The translations under genes were made by a program, and so were the position numbers. From assembly GCF_900142385.1 (NCBI RefSeq), contig NZ_FRAQ01000002.1, positions 186,001-250,000 of the forward strand: a stretch of DNA of 64,000 bases. The letters run 5' to 3'. Of the stretch, positions 1 to 9,404 are shown piece after piece. Each line of letters begins with the position of its first letter. Positions within the stretch are counted from its first letter, which is position 1. The DNA is from Marinobacter antarcticus. Lineage in GTDB: Bacteria > Pseudomonadota > Gammaproteobacteria > Pseudomonadales > Oleiphilaceae. Below the pieces are notes generated by a model, which saw only the letters and a list, made by a program, of their open reading frames with translations, was not told where the DNA came from and made no database searches.

Positions 1-169
1 AAGCCGTTCTGGCCGGTTTTTGGCCCCTCGTAGTGCAAGGGTTTTCCTGCCAGACCACTCCTTGCCTGCTTGCTCAATTCTAGCAAGCCCAAGCGGCAAT
101 TTCGGGATTTTTCTTCAGCCTCAGCGCCGAAAGTGACGGCGCGTCCGCTAAACGGGGAGGAGACCTCCA

Positions 170-195
170 GTGTCGACTACACTGGGTGAAGTCCA
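170..195 (-). mobile_element. IS3-type terminal inverted repeat (remnant)
   Basis: A 26-base stretch that ends in GAAGTCCA and begins GTGTCGACTAC. It matches 21 of 26 positions of the copy at 26654-26679, which adjoins a decayed IS3 orfA. By analogy the element body would lie to the left (bases 1-169), but I cannot recognise coding sequence there. This is inferred from the internal match only. Confidence 0.45.
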
Positions 196-307
196 GGTTG
201 TCTTTAATGCGCTTGTTATGTATACCGAATTCATATATTAAGTTTATAATAATGGGCTAACACAATACCCATGCCTCTTTTAAATTATAAACCTCGGAAA
301 TATTACT

Positions 308-1303
308 GTGAGCACACGCCATCGAACTAAAAAGGACCAATCCAGGCCAAATAGCAAAGGCCTGCACCCGAGGAATATACACAATCAAGGCTATGACTTT
401 TCATCTCTCATAAAAAGTTACCCTCCACTAGCCCCATATGTGAAAAAAAATGCTCACGACAACCTGTCCATAGAATTCTCAGACCGATTGTCAGTAAAAG
501 CCCTAAATGTGGCGTTATTAAAACGATACTACGATATTATCAATTGGGATATTCCGGAGGATGCTCTTTGTCCACCCATTCCAGGCAGAGTCGACTACAT
601 CCATTACATAGCGGATTTGCTTGGGTTTGACGAGTCTACTGCGAATCTGGCTAATGCGCAGACCAAAATCACCATGCTCGATATAGGAACTGGTGCAAAT
701 GGAATATATCCGCTTTTGGCCTGCCAAATATATGGTTGGCATTGTGTTGGTAGTGATATTAATACTCAGTCGCTTGAGAACGTAGCCTCGATTATCGCTA
801 ACAACCCCACGCTAAAAGACTGCTTCGAACTGCGCACGCAACATGATAAAAATCATATTTTTGACGGGATTATTAAAGCGGGAGAATTCTTTGATGTCAG
901 CGTATGCAATCCACCATTCCATGCTTCGCAAGATGAAGCACTGAAAGGCAATCAGCGTAAACTCAATAATCTTGCCCGTAATCGCGGTGAGAAAAGAACT
1001 ATGCGCTTAAATAAAAATGACGCCATAAAAAATTCAAAACCCACGTCTCCCACACTAAACTTTGGTGGTCTGGAAACAGAGCTTTGGTGTAAGGGTGGCG
1101 AACGAATGTTTCTCAAAAAATTAATAAAAGAAAGCCAAGTGTACTCAACACAATGTCGCTGGTTTACAAGTCTGGTTTCGAAAATTGAAAATGTAAAGCC
1201 AGCAAAAAAATTGATTCGTAAGCTTGGTGCGATCGATATACGGGAAATAGAAATGAAGCAGGGAAATAAGATTACGAGAATATTGGCTTGGACTTTCATC
1301 TAA
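308..1303 (+). CDS. rlmF: 23S rRNA (adenine(1618)-N6)-methyltransferase RlmF
   Basis: Methylates N6 of A1618 in 23S rRNA using S-adenosylmethionine, as known for the RlmF (YbiN) family. The 331-aa product shows the family N-terminus (LHPRN...Y), a SAM-binding motif with DIGTGANGIYPLL near residues 125-137, and the catalytic NPPF tetrad at about 201-204, typical of amino-methyltransferases acting on adenine. The start is GTG at 308. The length is close to family norm and the gene appears intact. It is clearly more AT-rich than the HDAC-like gene that follows and sits next to an IS-like end, so recent acquisition is possible. A TATAAT lies at 245-250 but without a clear -35 partner. Confidence 0.9.
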   Translation: MSTRHRTKKDQSRPNSKGLHPRNIHNQGYDFSSLIKSYPPLAPYVKKNAHDNLSIEFSDRLSVKALNVALLKRYYDIINWDIPEDALCPPIPGRVDYIHYIADLLGFDESTANLANAQTKITMLDIGTGANGIYPLLACQIYGWHCVGSDINTQSLENVASIIANNPTLKDCFELRTQHDKNHIFDGIIKAGEFFDVSVCNPPFHASQDEALKGNQRKLNNLARNRGEKRTMRLNKNDAIKNSKPTSPTLNFGGLETELWCKGGERMFLKKLIKESQVYSTQCRWFTSLVSKIENVKPAKKLIRKLGAIDIREIEMKQGNKITRILAWTFI

Positions 1304-1490
1304 ATCTCGCGTTAGCATCACGGATGAATAATCCGCGTTCCGGGCCTGAGAGTTTTGAATTGGTGAGTTAGGTCAACGGAGTTTCTATGGCCAGAAAAAA
1401 GCCAGTAGAGTAGATTTTGTTTTACGGGAAGCCGTTGCGCAACCTCAGTACCAAGAGGCAACCGAAACAGCTCAAGAAGGGGAGAGTCTC

Positions 1491-2594
1491 ATGATCGGCG
1501 ATCGCAGTGTAAAAGTGTTTTATGATGAGGTAATGCTGGGACACAATCCCGAGGTAGACCTGCCTTTCATGCCCAGTCGGGTTGAAAAACGCGTCAGGAT
1601 TATTCTCCAGGAACTGGATTTCAAATGGAGCTATCCCGAACATCCGGGCCGGTTGTCGGAGATAAAGGCGCATCTGGAGAAGAACCCGATACCGGGTGTC
1701 CAATTCCAGTCCGGAGCGCCTGCTGCCACCTACGATCAGCTGGCGCGGGTGCATATTACCTCCTATCTGGACCATCTCTTTTCGCTGGATGGCAAACGCG
1801 CCTGGCTCGATAAAGACACCACGGCGGTTTCCCCCGACAGTATCAAAGCCGCCACCGCGGCAGCCGGCAATGCCATTGCCGCCGTGGAATGCGTTTTAAA
1901 GGGTGAGGCACAAAGCGCGTTTGCCCTCGTGCGCCCTCCGGGTCATCACGCCGAACCCGTGCGGGCGCGGGGCTTTTGTCTACTGAACAACGTCGCCGTG
2001 GCGGCCGCCCATGCCCAGGCAAAGCTGGGTTGTGAACGTATCCTGATCATTGACTGGGACGCGCACCACGGCAACGGCACCCAGGATATTTTCTGGGCAG
2101 ACCCGGATGTGCTGTTCTTTGACACCCATTGCGCCGCGCCGTTTTATCCCGGGTCGGGCCACCTTGAAGAGGTAGGTGATGGCCTTGGTGAAGGCTACAC
2201 CATCAACGTTCCCCTCCCTGAAACCGCCGGCGACATTGCCTTCGAGAAAGTCTTCCGGGACATACTGATACCGGCCGCCGAGCGTTTTGAACCGGACCTG
2301 GTGCTGGTCTCGGCAGGATTTGACCCCCACCGCAACGACATGGCGCTGAACCTTAGCTACGACGGCTTCAAGGTGCTGACCAGGATCATCCAGGACATTG
2401 CTGACAAGCACTGCGAAGGCAGGCTCGCGTTCGTTCTGGAGGGCGGTTACAACCTTACCTCACTCTCCCACGGAGTCCATGCAGTACTTGAGGTGCTGGC
2501 TGGTGGCGACGTGCCAGAACTCTGGGAAACGGGCGTCAAGGAAGCAGAAGAGGCCGCGGAGTTCCACCGGTCGGCATTCAGCGACGAAGAATAG
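1491..2594 (+). CDS. Histone deacetylase family protein (acetylpolyamine amidohydrolase-like)
   Basis: Zinc hydrolase of the arginase/deacetylase fold that removes acetyl groups from lysine-like or polyamine substrates; the actual substrate cannot be read from sequence. The 367-aa protein has the hallmark motifs in order: PEHPGRL near residue 49, RPPGHHAE near 147, DWDAHHGNGTQ near 188 with the Asp/His zinc ligands, SAGFDPHRND near 270 and LEGGYN near 310. All catalytic His/Asp residues appear present. The start ATG is preceded by AAGGGGAG at proper spacing. It is likely a single-gene unit, since the flanking genes are unrelated. Bacterial members of class II typically act in the cytoplasm. 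Confidence 0.88.
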   Translation: MIGDRSVKVFYDEVMLGHNPEVDLPFMPSRVEKRVRIILQELDFKWSYPEHPGRLSEIKAHLEKNPIPGVQFQSGAPAATYDQLARVHITSYLDHLFSLDGKRAWLDKDTTAVSPDSIKAATAAAGNAIAAVECVLKGEAQSAFALVRPPGHHAEPVRARGFCLLNNVAVAAAHAQAKLGCERILIIDWDAHHGNGTQDIFWADPDVLFFDTHCAAPFYPGSGHLEEVGDGLGEGYTINVPLPETAGDIAFEKVFRDILIPAAERFEPDLVLVSAGFDPHRNDMALNLSYDGFKVLTRIIQDIADKHCEGRLAFVLEGGYNLTSLSHGVHAVLEVLAGGDVPELWETGVKEAEEAAEFHRSAFSDEE

Positions 2595-3415
<821 letters not shown>

Positions 3416-3450
3416 TTAACGACTGATAACAATACTATCTGGAGATATAC

Positions 3451-4380
3451 ATGAAATTTTTCAACAAACTCGCTACTGCTGCTGCAGTTAGCTCACTCGT
3501 ACTTGGTGCTAATGTAGCCCAGGCAGACTCGAAAGAGCCTATTGTAATTCCTACCCATAACTGGACCAGCCAAATCACCATGGCGTACGTTATTGGCGGG
3601 ATTTTTGAAAGCATTGGCGACAATGTTTCTTACGTACCTGCTGATAGCCAAGCGGTTTACGAATCAATTCGTAACGGTGACGTCACTATCGGTCACGAAG
3701 TATGGCAGTCAACGTTTGGTAAGTCGTTCAACAACGCGTTAGACGCTGGCGGCATCATTGATGTGGGCAAGCACGCTTCTGCTACTCAAGAAGAGTGGTG
3801 GTACCCTGCGTATGTAGGCGATCTATGTCCTGGCCTACCTTCCTGGGAAGCACTAAACGAATGTTCTGATCTGTTTGCAACAGCAGGCAGTGGCGGCAAA
3901 GGTCGCTATCTGGACGGCCCGATGGACTGGCATGGCCAAGAAACCCTGGACCGCATCGAAGCACTTGATATGAACTTTACAGCTAAGTTTGCCGGGTCTT
4001 CTGGTGCACTTTGGGCTGAACTGGAGTCAGCGGCTAAAGACAACCGTGCAGTCGTCGTCTTTAACTGGTCACCTAACTTCACCGATGCCGGTGACGGTGG
4101 CAGCTTCGTTGAATTCCCCGAGTATAGTGATGGCTGCAAGAAGACAGATGGCGGTGATGGCAAGTGTGGTTCTCCACCAGCAGGTTGGCTGAAGAAGGCC
4201 GCTTACTATCAAATGCCTGCAAAATGGCCAACAGCTTACAAAATCTACAACAACATCTCCTTTACTAAAAGCGATATCGGCAACATGGCTGCATTGGTTG
4301 ACATCGATGGCATGAGCCACGAAGCAGCCGCTGCTAAATGGCTTGCTGACAACGAAGCAACCTGGAAAGCCTGGCTGTAA
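3451..4380 (+). CDS. tmoX: TMAO/betaine-type ABC transporter substrate-binding protein (TmoX-like)
   Basis: Periplasmic binding protein of the glycine-betaine/ProX-like (OpuAC) family, here best explained as the TMAO receptor TmoX. The 309-aa precursor has a signal peptide (residues 1-25, ending VAQA). The mature part has many Trp residues (HNWTSQ, EVWQSTF, EEWWYP, MDWHGQE, NWSPNF) suited to a cage around a quaternary or N-oxide amine. Several Cys (GDLCPG, NECSD, DGCKK, GKCGS) may form disulfides. GGAG lies just before the start. The next genes encode the ATPase and permease, and a tmm remnant lies upstream, the arrangement expected of a TMA/TMAO locus. Choline or betaine cannot be excluded as ligand. 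Confidence 0.78.
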   Translation: MKFFNKLATAAAVSSLVLGANVAQADSKEPIVIPTHNWTSQITMAYVIGGIFESIGDNVSYVPADSQAVYESIRNGDVTIGHEVWQSTFGKSFNNALDAGGIIDVGKHASATQEEWWYPAYVGDLCPGLPSWEALNECSDLFATAGSGGKGRYLDGPMDWHGQETLDRIEALDMNFTAKFAGSSGALWAELESAAKDNRAVVVFNWSPNFTDAGDGGSFVEFPEYSDGCKKTDGGDGKCGSPPAGWLKKAAYYQMPAKWPTAYKIYNNISFTKSDIGNMAALVDIDGMSHEAAAAKWLADNEATWKAWL

Positions 4381-4390
4381 GCCAACCCCC

Positions 4391-4439
4391 CTGACCTGAA
4401 TGCGCTGCATTCAGGTCAGGCATCAAGAAACCTTGATGC
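4391..4439 (+). terminator. Double hairpin between tmoX and tmoW
   Basis: A 13-bp perfect stem (4391-4403 with 4407-4419) is followed directly by an 8-bp stem (4420-4427 with 4432-4439), then a pyrimidine-rich TTCTTTTTTT run near 4451. Probably a partial terminator and 3' stabiliser that leaves more tmoX than tmoWV mRNA. Confidence 0.6.
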
Positions 4440-4475
4440 TGCCTTTAGCGCTTCTTTTTTTATCGGGATTTAATT

Positions 4476-5528
4476 ATGTCAATACCAGCTCAGCCGGTGA
4501 TCAAGTGCGAGTCTGTCTATAAAATTTTTGGCGACAACGCTGTAAAAATGTTGAAACAGTCAGGCGGAAAAGTAGATACAGCATCATTACTTGAAGCAGG
4601 GTGTGTTATTGGTGTTAACAATGCCTCTTTTGAAGTGCACAAAGGAGAAATGCTCGTTGTCATGGGCCTGTCAGGCTCTGGAAAATCGACCCTTTTGCGC
4701 TGTATTTCACGCCTGATCGACACCACTGCTGGCGATATCTTTATTGATGGCGAAGATCTGCTTGCCATGAACGCAAAAGAACTCATCAACATCCGTCGTA
4801 ACAAAATGGGCATGGTGTTCCAGAGTTTTGCCCTGCTGCCTCACAAGACAGTGCTGGAAAACATTGCCTTACCACTGCAAGCGAAAGGCATGAGCACCAA
4901 CGACAGCATGGACCGTGCGATGGACATGGTAAATCTGGTGGAGCTCACAGGTTGCGAAAATGACTTCCCGCGACAACTCTCTGGCGGCCAACAACAACGT
5001 GTTGGCATCGCTCGCTCATTGGCAGTGGAACCTGATATCTGGTTCCTTGATGAGCCATTCTCAGCCCTGGACCCTTTGATTCGCAGGGAGATGCAAGACG
5101 AGTTCTTACGTTTACAAAGTAGCTTAAATAAAACCATCTTGTTCGTGACCCACGACTTTGATGAAGCACTGCGCCTTGCCGATCGCATTGCCATTATGAA
5201 AGACGGTGTCATCGAACAGATTGATACCCCAGCAAACATCGTACTCAACCCGGCCACGGAGTACGTCGCCAAGTTCACCCGCGGAGTGCCACGCGAACGC
5301 GTACTCTCTTGCCAAACCATCATGGGGAAATATGACGCCTCTGCTGAGATGAGTGACATCACTGTATCTGAAGATGCCATTGTCGAAACCGTAGCCGAGT
5401 CGGTGTTAACTGAGCAAAAGCCGGTGGCTGTCATTGATGCAGAAAACAAGATTGTTGGCGTTTTAAACCGCAGCACCGTAATACACGTCTTGTTTGGTGA
5501 AGCTAACAGTATGCCAGTCAATAACTAA
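4476..5528 (+). CDS. tmoW: ABC transporter ATP-binding protein (TmoW/ProV-like)
   Basis: Cytoplasmic ATPase that powers the TMAO/betaine importer. The 350-aa protein has Walker A GLSGSGKST near residue 64, a Q-loop (MVFQSFALLPH), the signature LSGGQQQR, Walker B (WFLDEPFSALD) and the H-loop (VTHDFDEAL). The region after about residue 270 is a CBS-like regulatory tail (PVAVIDAENKIVGVLNRST), as in ProV/OpuAA-type ATPases that sense osmotic conditions. The N-terminus contains the ProV-like segment YKIFG. It follows tmoX after a double hairpin and precedes the permease by 17 bases, so one operon is likely. Confidence 0.85.
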   Translation: MSIPAQPVIKCESVYKIFGDNAVKMLKQSGGKVDTASLLEAGCVIGVNNASFEVHKGEMLVVMGLSGSGKSTLLRCISRLIDTTAGDIFIDGEDLLAMNAKELINIRRNKMGMVFQSFALLPHKTVLENIALPLQAKGMSTNDSMDRAMDMVNLVELTGCENDFPRQLSGGQQQRVGIARSLAVEPDIWFLDEPFSALDPLIRREMQDEFLRLQSSLNKTILFVTHDFDEALRLADRIAIMKDGVIEQIDTPANIVLNPATEYVAKFTRGVPRERVLSCQTIMGKYDASAEMSDITVSEDAIVETVAESVLTEQKPVAVIDAENKIVGVLNRSTVIHVLFGEANSMPVNN

Positions 5529-5545
5529 GTCGTGAGCCAAACCTG

Positions 5546-7606
5546 ATGCGATATTTTGCCGAAAATAAATGGACTCAGTTTGTCGTCTTATTGGCGGTGT
5601 TCTTTGCGCTTGTAATGGCCATCGATCCTGCCACCGGTGGCAACTTATGGCGCCTGCAAGAGACACAGTTCTGGTTGCTGCCAGACATTGTCAACGACGG
5701 CCTCAAGTTCCTCATCAATGACTTCTGGGTTGTCGATGTTTACGATTCTGAGTTGGACATCACCGAAGAATCGACCATGATGAAAGAGTTCACTCGCACC
5801 CTGTCTGGCGTGATTCTCTTTAGCATTAATCTGATTCGTGAACTTCTATTGGGCGGCGTTAAAACCGTTGTGGCCTTTACGAGCTGGGACTTTATCAGTG
5901 AAAACCAGTGGGCTCGAATTCCTGCACTGCCGTGGCCAGCTGTTGCTGCTGGTGCATTTATAACAGGCCACTATCTTGGTGGCCGTAGCCTGTCTGTTTT
6001 AGCTGGCGCCAGCACCATTTACATTGCTGTATTTGGTCAGTGGACACCCGCCATGCAAACCTTATCCTTTGTCTTAGTGGCTGTGCCATTATCGGTTGTT
6101 ATAGGGTTGTCATTGGGCATTATTGCCTTTAAAAACAAGATGTTCGAATCCATGTTGGCGCCACTGTTAAACGTGGCTCAATCCATGCCTCACTTCTCCT
6201 ACCTAATCCCAGTGGTGGTATTTTTTGGCATTGGTGACCATGCAGGTGCTATTTCAACGGTTATTTTTGCCACCCCCCCAATGATCCGTTTAACAATTTT
6301 AGGCCTTAAAAAAGTCTCTCCAGAAGTGTTGGAGGCGGGCATGATGAGTGGCTGTAACCCTCGCCAGCTCATGTTTAAAGTGCTCATCCCTACGGCCCGT
6401 CATGACATTTTGATCGGTGTTAACCAGGTTATCATGCAGTGTTTGGCCATGGCCGTCATCGCATCGTTCATTGGCGCAAAGGGGCTGGGCTACGACTTGT
6501 TAGTGTCCTTGAACATGCTCAATATTGGCCAGGCTCTGGAACTGGGTGTGTCTATTGTATTGATTGCGGTCGTTTTGGATAAGCTATCCCTGGCCTGGGC
6601 TAACAAGCAGGTCGATTACTTTGCTGACCAGCCATTCCATGTGCGTCACAGGTATTCGTTAGCCTTCTTGGGAATTTTGATCTTCACCTCTGTGATTGCC
6701 TATGTTGCATCGATAGTTTTCCCGGAAAAGGCTAACTACCTCTACTTCATTCATGAATCACAAGGGTTCACCACTGAAAAGTTCTGGGACGCCATTGTTG
6801 ACTGGATCATCACCAATACTTACGGCAGCGTGCAAGCCTTCAATTTGTTTATGATTACCTCAATTTTGATGCCCATGAAACAGGCTTATCTATCGATGCC
6901 AGTCGCTGCAACCTTGTTCCTGGTTGCAGGCACGGGCTACATTATTGGTGGCCTCCGTTCCGCTGTTATTGTGACCGCCTTTATTGCCTTTATTGCTTTA
7001 ACACCTTGGTGGGATCGCGCCCTCATCACAGCCTATATGACCACCTTTGCAGTCATTATTTCCGTTATTATTGGTTGCACTGTCGGCACTTTGTGCTCTC
7101 GAAGCCCTCGGGCAACGAAAGTTATATTACTGGTGTGTGACACGTTTCAAACGTTCCCATCGTTCGTCTATTTGATTCCAGTCATCATGTTGTTTGGGGT
7201 GAGTGATTTATCAGTGCTTATTGCGGTAATCGTCTACGCCACAATCCCTGCCACACGTTACACCGTAGAAGGGTTGAGTAACGTGCCTAAATCCTTGCAA
7301 GAAGCAGGCTCCATGTCAGGGGTTAACCGCATGCAGCGTCTGTTACAGATTGAACTACCTTTGGCGTTCCCACACATCATGCTGGGCATCAACCAAACCG
7401 TCATCTTTGCTTTGTTTATGGTTATCATCGGCGCGTTCATTGGTACCGACGACTTGGGACAGCTCATCATGCAATCTTTGTCTGAAGCCAACGGTATGGG
7501 CCAAGGCATTGTTCTCGGCTTATGCGTGGCCTTTATCGGCCTGGCCGTAGACCATTTGATCCATACGTGGGCAGAGCAGCGCAAGAACGTGTTGGGGGTC
7601 GCTTAA
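5546..7606 (+). CDS. tmoV: Fused double permease of the TMAO/betaine ABC importer (TmoV-like)
   Basis: Inner-membrane channel subunit. At 686 aa it is about twice a ProW-type permease and carries two BPD_transp_1 domains in tandem. Each half has its own EAA coupling loop, EAGMMSGCNPRQLMF near residue 266 and EAGSMSGVNRMQRLLQ near 585, preceded by matching FPxFxYLIPV-type helices (PHFSYLIPVVVFFG and PSFVYLIPVIMLFG). A single gene product therefore supplies the pseudo-dimer needed for one transporter, as in TmoV of marine bacteria. No separate second permease gene is present. It ends the operon, converging on the SnoaL-like gene 26 bases away. Confidence 0.85.
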   Translation: MRYFAENKWTQFVVLLAVFFALVMAIDPATGGNLWRLQETQFWLLPDIVNDGLKFLINDFWVVDVYDSELDITEESTMMKEFTRTLSGVILFSINLIRELLLGGVKTVVAFTSWDFISENQWARIPALPWPAVAAGAFITGHYLGGRSLSVLAGASTIYIAVFGQWTPAMQTLSFVLVAVPLSVVIGLSLGIIAFKNKMFESMLAPLLNVAQSMPHFSYLIPVVVFFGIGDHAGAISTVIFATPPMIRLTILGLKKVSPEVLEAGMMSGCNPRQLMFKVLIPTARHDILIGVNQVIMQCLAMAVIASFIGAKGLGYDLLVSLNMLNIGQALELGVSIVLIAVVLDKLSLAWANKQVDYFADQPFHVRHRYSLAFLGILIFTSVIAYVASIVFPEKANYLYFIHESQGFTTEKFWDAIVDWIITNTYGSVQAFNLFMITSILMPMKQAYLSMPVAATLFLVAGTGYIIGGLRSAVIVTAFIAFIALTPWWDRALITAYMTTFAVIISVIIGCTVGTLCSRSPRATKVILLVCDTFQTFPSFVYLIPVIMLFGVSDLSVLIAVIVYATIPATRYTVEGLSNVPKSLQEAGSMSGVNRMQRLLQIELPLAFPHIMLGINQTVIFALFMVIIGAFIGTDDLGQLIMQSLSEANGMGQGIVLGLCVAFIGLAVDHLIHTWAEQRKNVLGVA

Positions 7607-7632
7607 CAGGCAAGTGACCTGAGTCCATTTTT

Positions 7633-8010
7633 TCAGCTCGCTGAAGGCAGGTTGCCGCCCAGCATATTTTCAACCACGGCTGCATTGTAGAAGGCTTCAA
7701 CCGTCTGGATTTTGTCGTCTCTGACACGAAACCAGACGGCAAGCCGCACATCCCCGATCGCTTGAAAGTTGGTCTGGTAATCCAGGATCGCGAACACGTG
7801 CTCCCCGTCGGCACTGAGCTGACGGAGGATCAGGTCTTTCTGGATGGCAACCATACCGAATTGGTAGGCCAGCATGTCATCCCGATTGAGGAACCGCATA
7901 TTCGGCCCCACATATTCAAACCCCTCCGCAGCTAGCAAGGTTTTTGCCTCATCCAAACGCTGGTCATGGATATCGGTGATGAACTGGGCCACGATGTCTT
8001 TTGGTTGCAT
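7633..8010 (-). CDS. SnoaL/NTF2-like fold protein
   Basis: Small 125-aa cytoplasmic protein of the nuclear transport factor 2-like (SnoaL) superfamily, a cone-shaped fold used by isomerases, hydrolases and non-catalytic binding proteins. Evidence is the pattern of an N-terminal helix pair (QFITDIHDQRLDEAKTLLA), a glycine turn (GPNMRFLNRDDMLAYQ) and three long beta strands (HVFAILDYQT, RLAVWFRVRDDKIQTVEAFYN). GGAG lies 8 bases before the start. It stands alone, convergent with tmoV. The substrate is unknown. Confidence 0.65.
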   Translation of the reverse strand: MQPKDIVAQFITDIHDQRLDEAKTLLAAEGFEYVGPNMRFLNRDDMLAYQFGMVAIQKDLILRQLSADGEHVFAILDYQTNFQAIGDVRLAVWFRVRDDKIQTVEAFYNAAVVENMLGGNLPSAS

Positions 8011-8195
8011 GAACAGACTCCACTTCTTGGACGGTGACGGTTTGGGTGCCTGGTAGTGTTAAATCAACGGGGTAGAGCACCAAGATCAAGAGCTTAACAG
8101 TTCGCTCAGGGATACAAGTACTATATTCTTGATTGAATAGACCTATCCATCCCGATGCGATCGGGCTGGTTTAGTCGTGTTCTCGCGAGGTTTAA

Positions 8196-9404
8196 ATGCG
8201 CATAATTTACGGAGTTATCATTGTCGCGGTGTGCGCCGCCTCGCTGGTGGGCGTGCAAAAATGGCGCGGCCCGGTCTTGCCCGCGTTAACGGTTGAACTG
8301 ATGCCGCTCGAGTTGCGCATTGTGGCCAGTGGCGAGGTGCGTTATCAGTCATTGGCACGCATTGGTAGCGAAATTACGGGTACGGTAATGGCTCGCCATG
8401 TGCGTGAAGGTGATCGGGTTAACAAAGGCGATTTACTCATCGAGCTTAACCCTGAAGAACTACAATCACGCCTGGCCCAAGCGCAAACCTTGCTTCAACA
8501 ATTGCAAAAAATCAGTCGGCCGCAAGCACAGGCTGCCCTGGTTGAGGCGCGTGATAATTTACGCCAAGCCAGTCGTGAAGCGCGGCGTCGCGAAGCCCTG
8601 GCGGACAAAGGCCTGCTCTCTACCGAGCAGGCTGAACAAGCGCAGCGTATGGAGCTCAATGCCAAAACCGTTTTGACTCGCGCGCAGTTGGCTGCAGATT
8701 CCCTGGCGGCCAATAGCACTGAAGAGCAGTTACTGCAGCAGCGCATTAATAGTGCCGAAGCTGAGCTTGCGAAAACCCGTATCTATGCACCTTTCTCCGG
8801 ACGGGTCCAAACTCGCAATGTTGAGCCCGGAGACCTGGTGCAACCGGGCAAGGTACTGCTGGAAATTGCCCGTAGCGACGGTCTGGATCGTGATGGCATT
8901 GCAAGCGATGGCCTCGAAGTAGTGGTCGCGCTGGATGAGAAAAACTTTGCTCCCCTGCAATTAAAACAGCCGGTTCAACTGATTGCGGATGCGTGGCCAG
9001 AGCAAACGGTGCCAGGCGTTGTGAGCTTTATCGCCCCAGCAGTAGATAGCGGGCGCGGTACTATTGATGTGCATATCAGTGTGCTGGCTGATGCCTCGAA
9101 TGAGCGTCATGCCTTTCTTCAAGGCATGACGGTTTCTGCCAATATTATTGCCGCAGAGCGTGAGCGTGCCCTGGTGTTGCCCAATGATTATCTACAGTCT
9201 TACTCGAGCGGGCAGGCACAGGTTATGCGCTGGCAAAACGGTGAGGTCAACGCAGTAGAGGTGCAACTGGGTTTACGCAATATGACACACAGTGAAATTG
9301 TCTCCGGCCTGGCGGAAGGTGATGTTGTGGTACAAGCGGATAAACTGAGTGATGGCCAGCGCGCCCGCGTGCGCTTTGAACAGGCACCCCATGTCATTCG
9401 TTAG
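8196..9404 (+). CDS. HlyD/MacA-family periplasmic adaptor subunit
   Basis: Membrane-fusion protein that would link an inner-membrane ABC complex to an outer-membrane channel. The 402-aa product has an N-terminal membrane anchor (residues 2-20), a split biotinyl-lipoyl domain (SGEVRYQSLARIGSEITG ... GRVQTRNVEPGDLV), a long alpha-helical hairpin between about residues 95 and 185 rich in Gln, Ala and Arg, and beta-barrel domains toward the C-terminus (GLAEGDVVV). It overlaps the permease gene by 14 bases, and the ATPase follows. The adaptor-permease-ATPase order resembles DevBCA or MacAB-like exporters. The substrate cannot be inferred. An outer-membrane partner is not encoded nearby. Confidence 0.82.
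   Translation: MRIIYGVIIVAVCAASLVGVQKWRGPVLPALTVELMPLELRIVASGEVRYQSLARIGSEITGTVMARHVREGDRVNKGDLLIELNPEELQSRLAQAQTLLQQLQKISRPQAQAALVEARDNLRQASREARRREALADKGLLSTEQAEQAQRMELNAKTVLTRAQLAADSLAANSTEEQLLQQRINSAEAELAKTRIYAPFSGRVQTRNVEPGDLVQPGKVLLEIARSDGLDRDGIASDGLEVVVALDEKNFAPLQLKQPVQLIADAWPEQTVPGVVSFIAPAVDSGRGTIDVHISVLADASNERHAFLQGMTVSANIIAAERERALVLPNDYLQSYSSGQAQVMRWQNGEVNAVEVQLGLRNMTHSEIVSGLAEGDVVVQADKLSDGQRARVRFEQAPHVIR

Noticed and set aside
4841..5521. 226-codon minus-strand frame
   Set aside because: Antisense to tmoW; motif content belongs to the plus strand.
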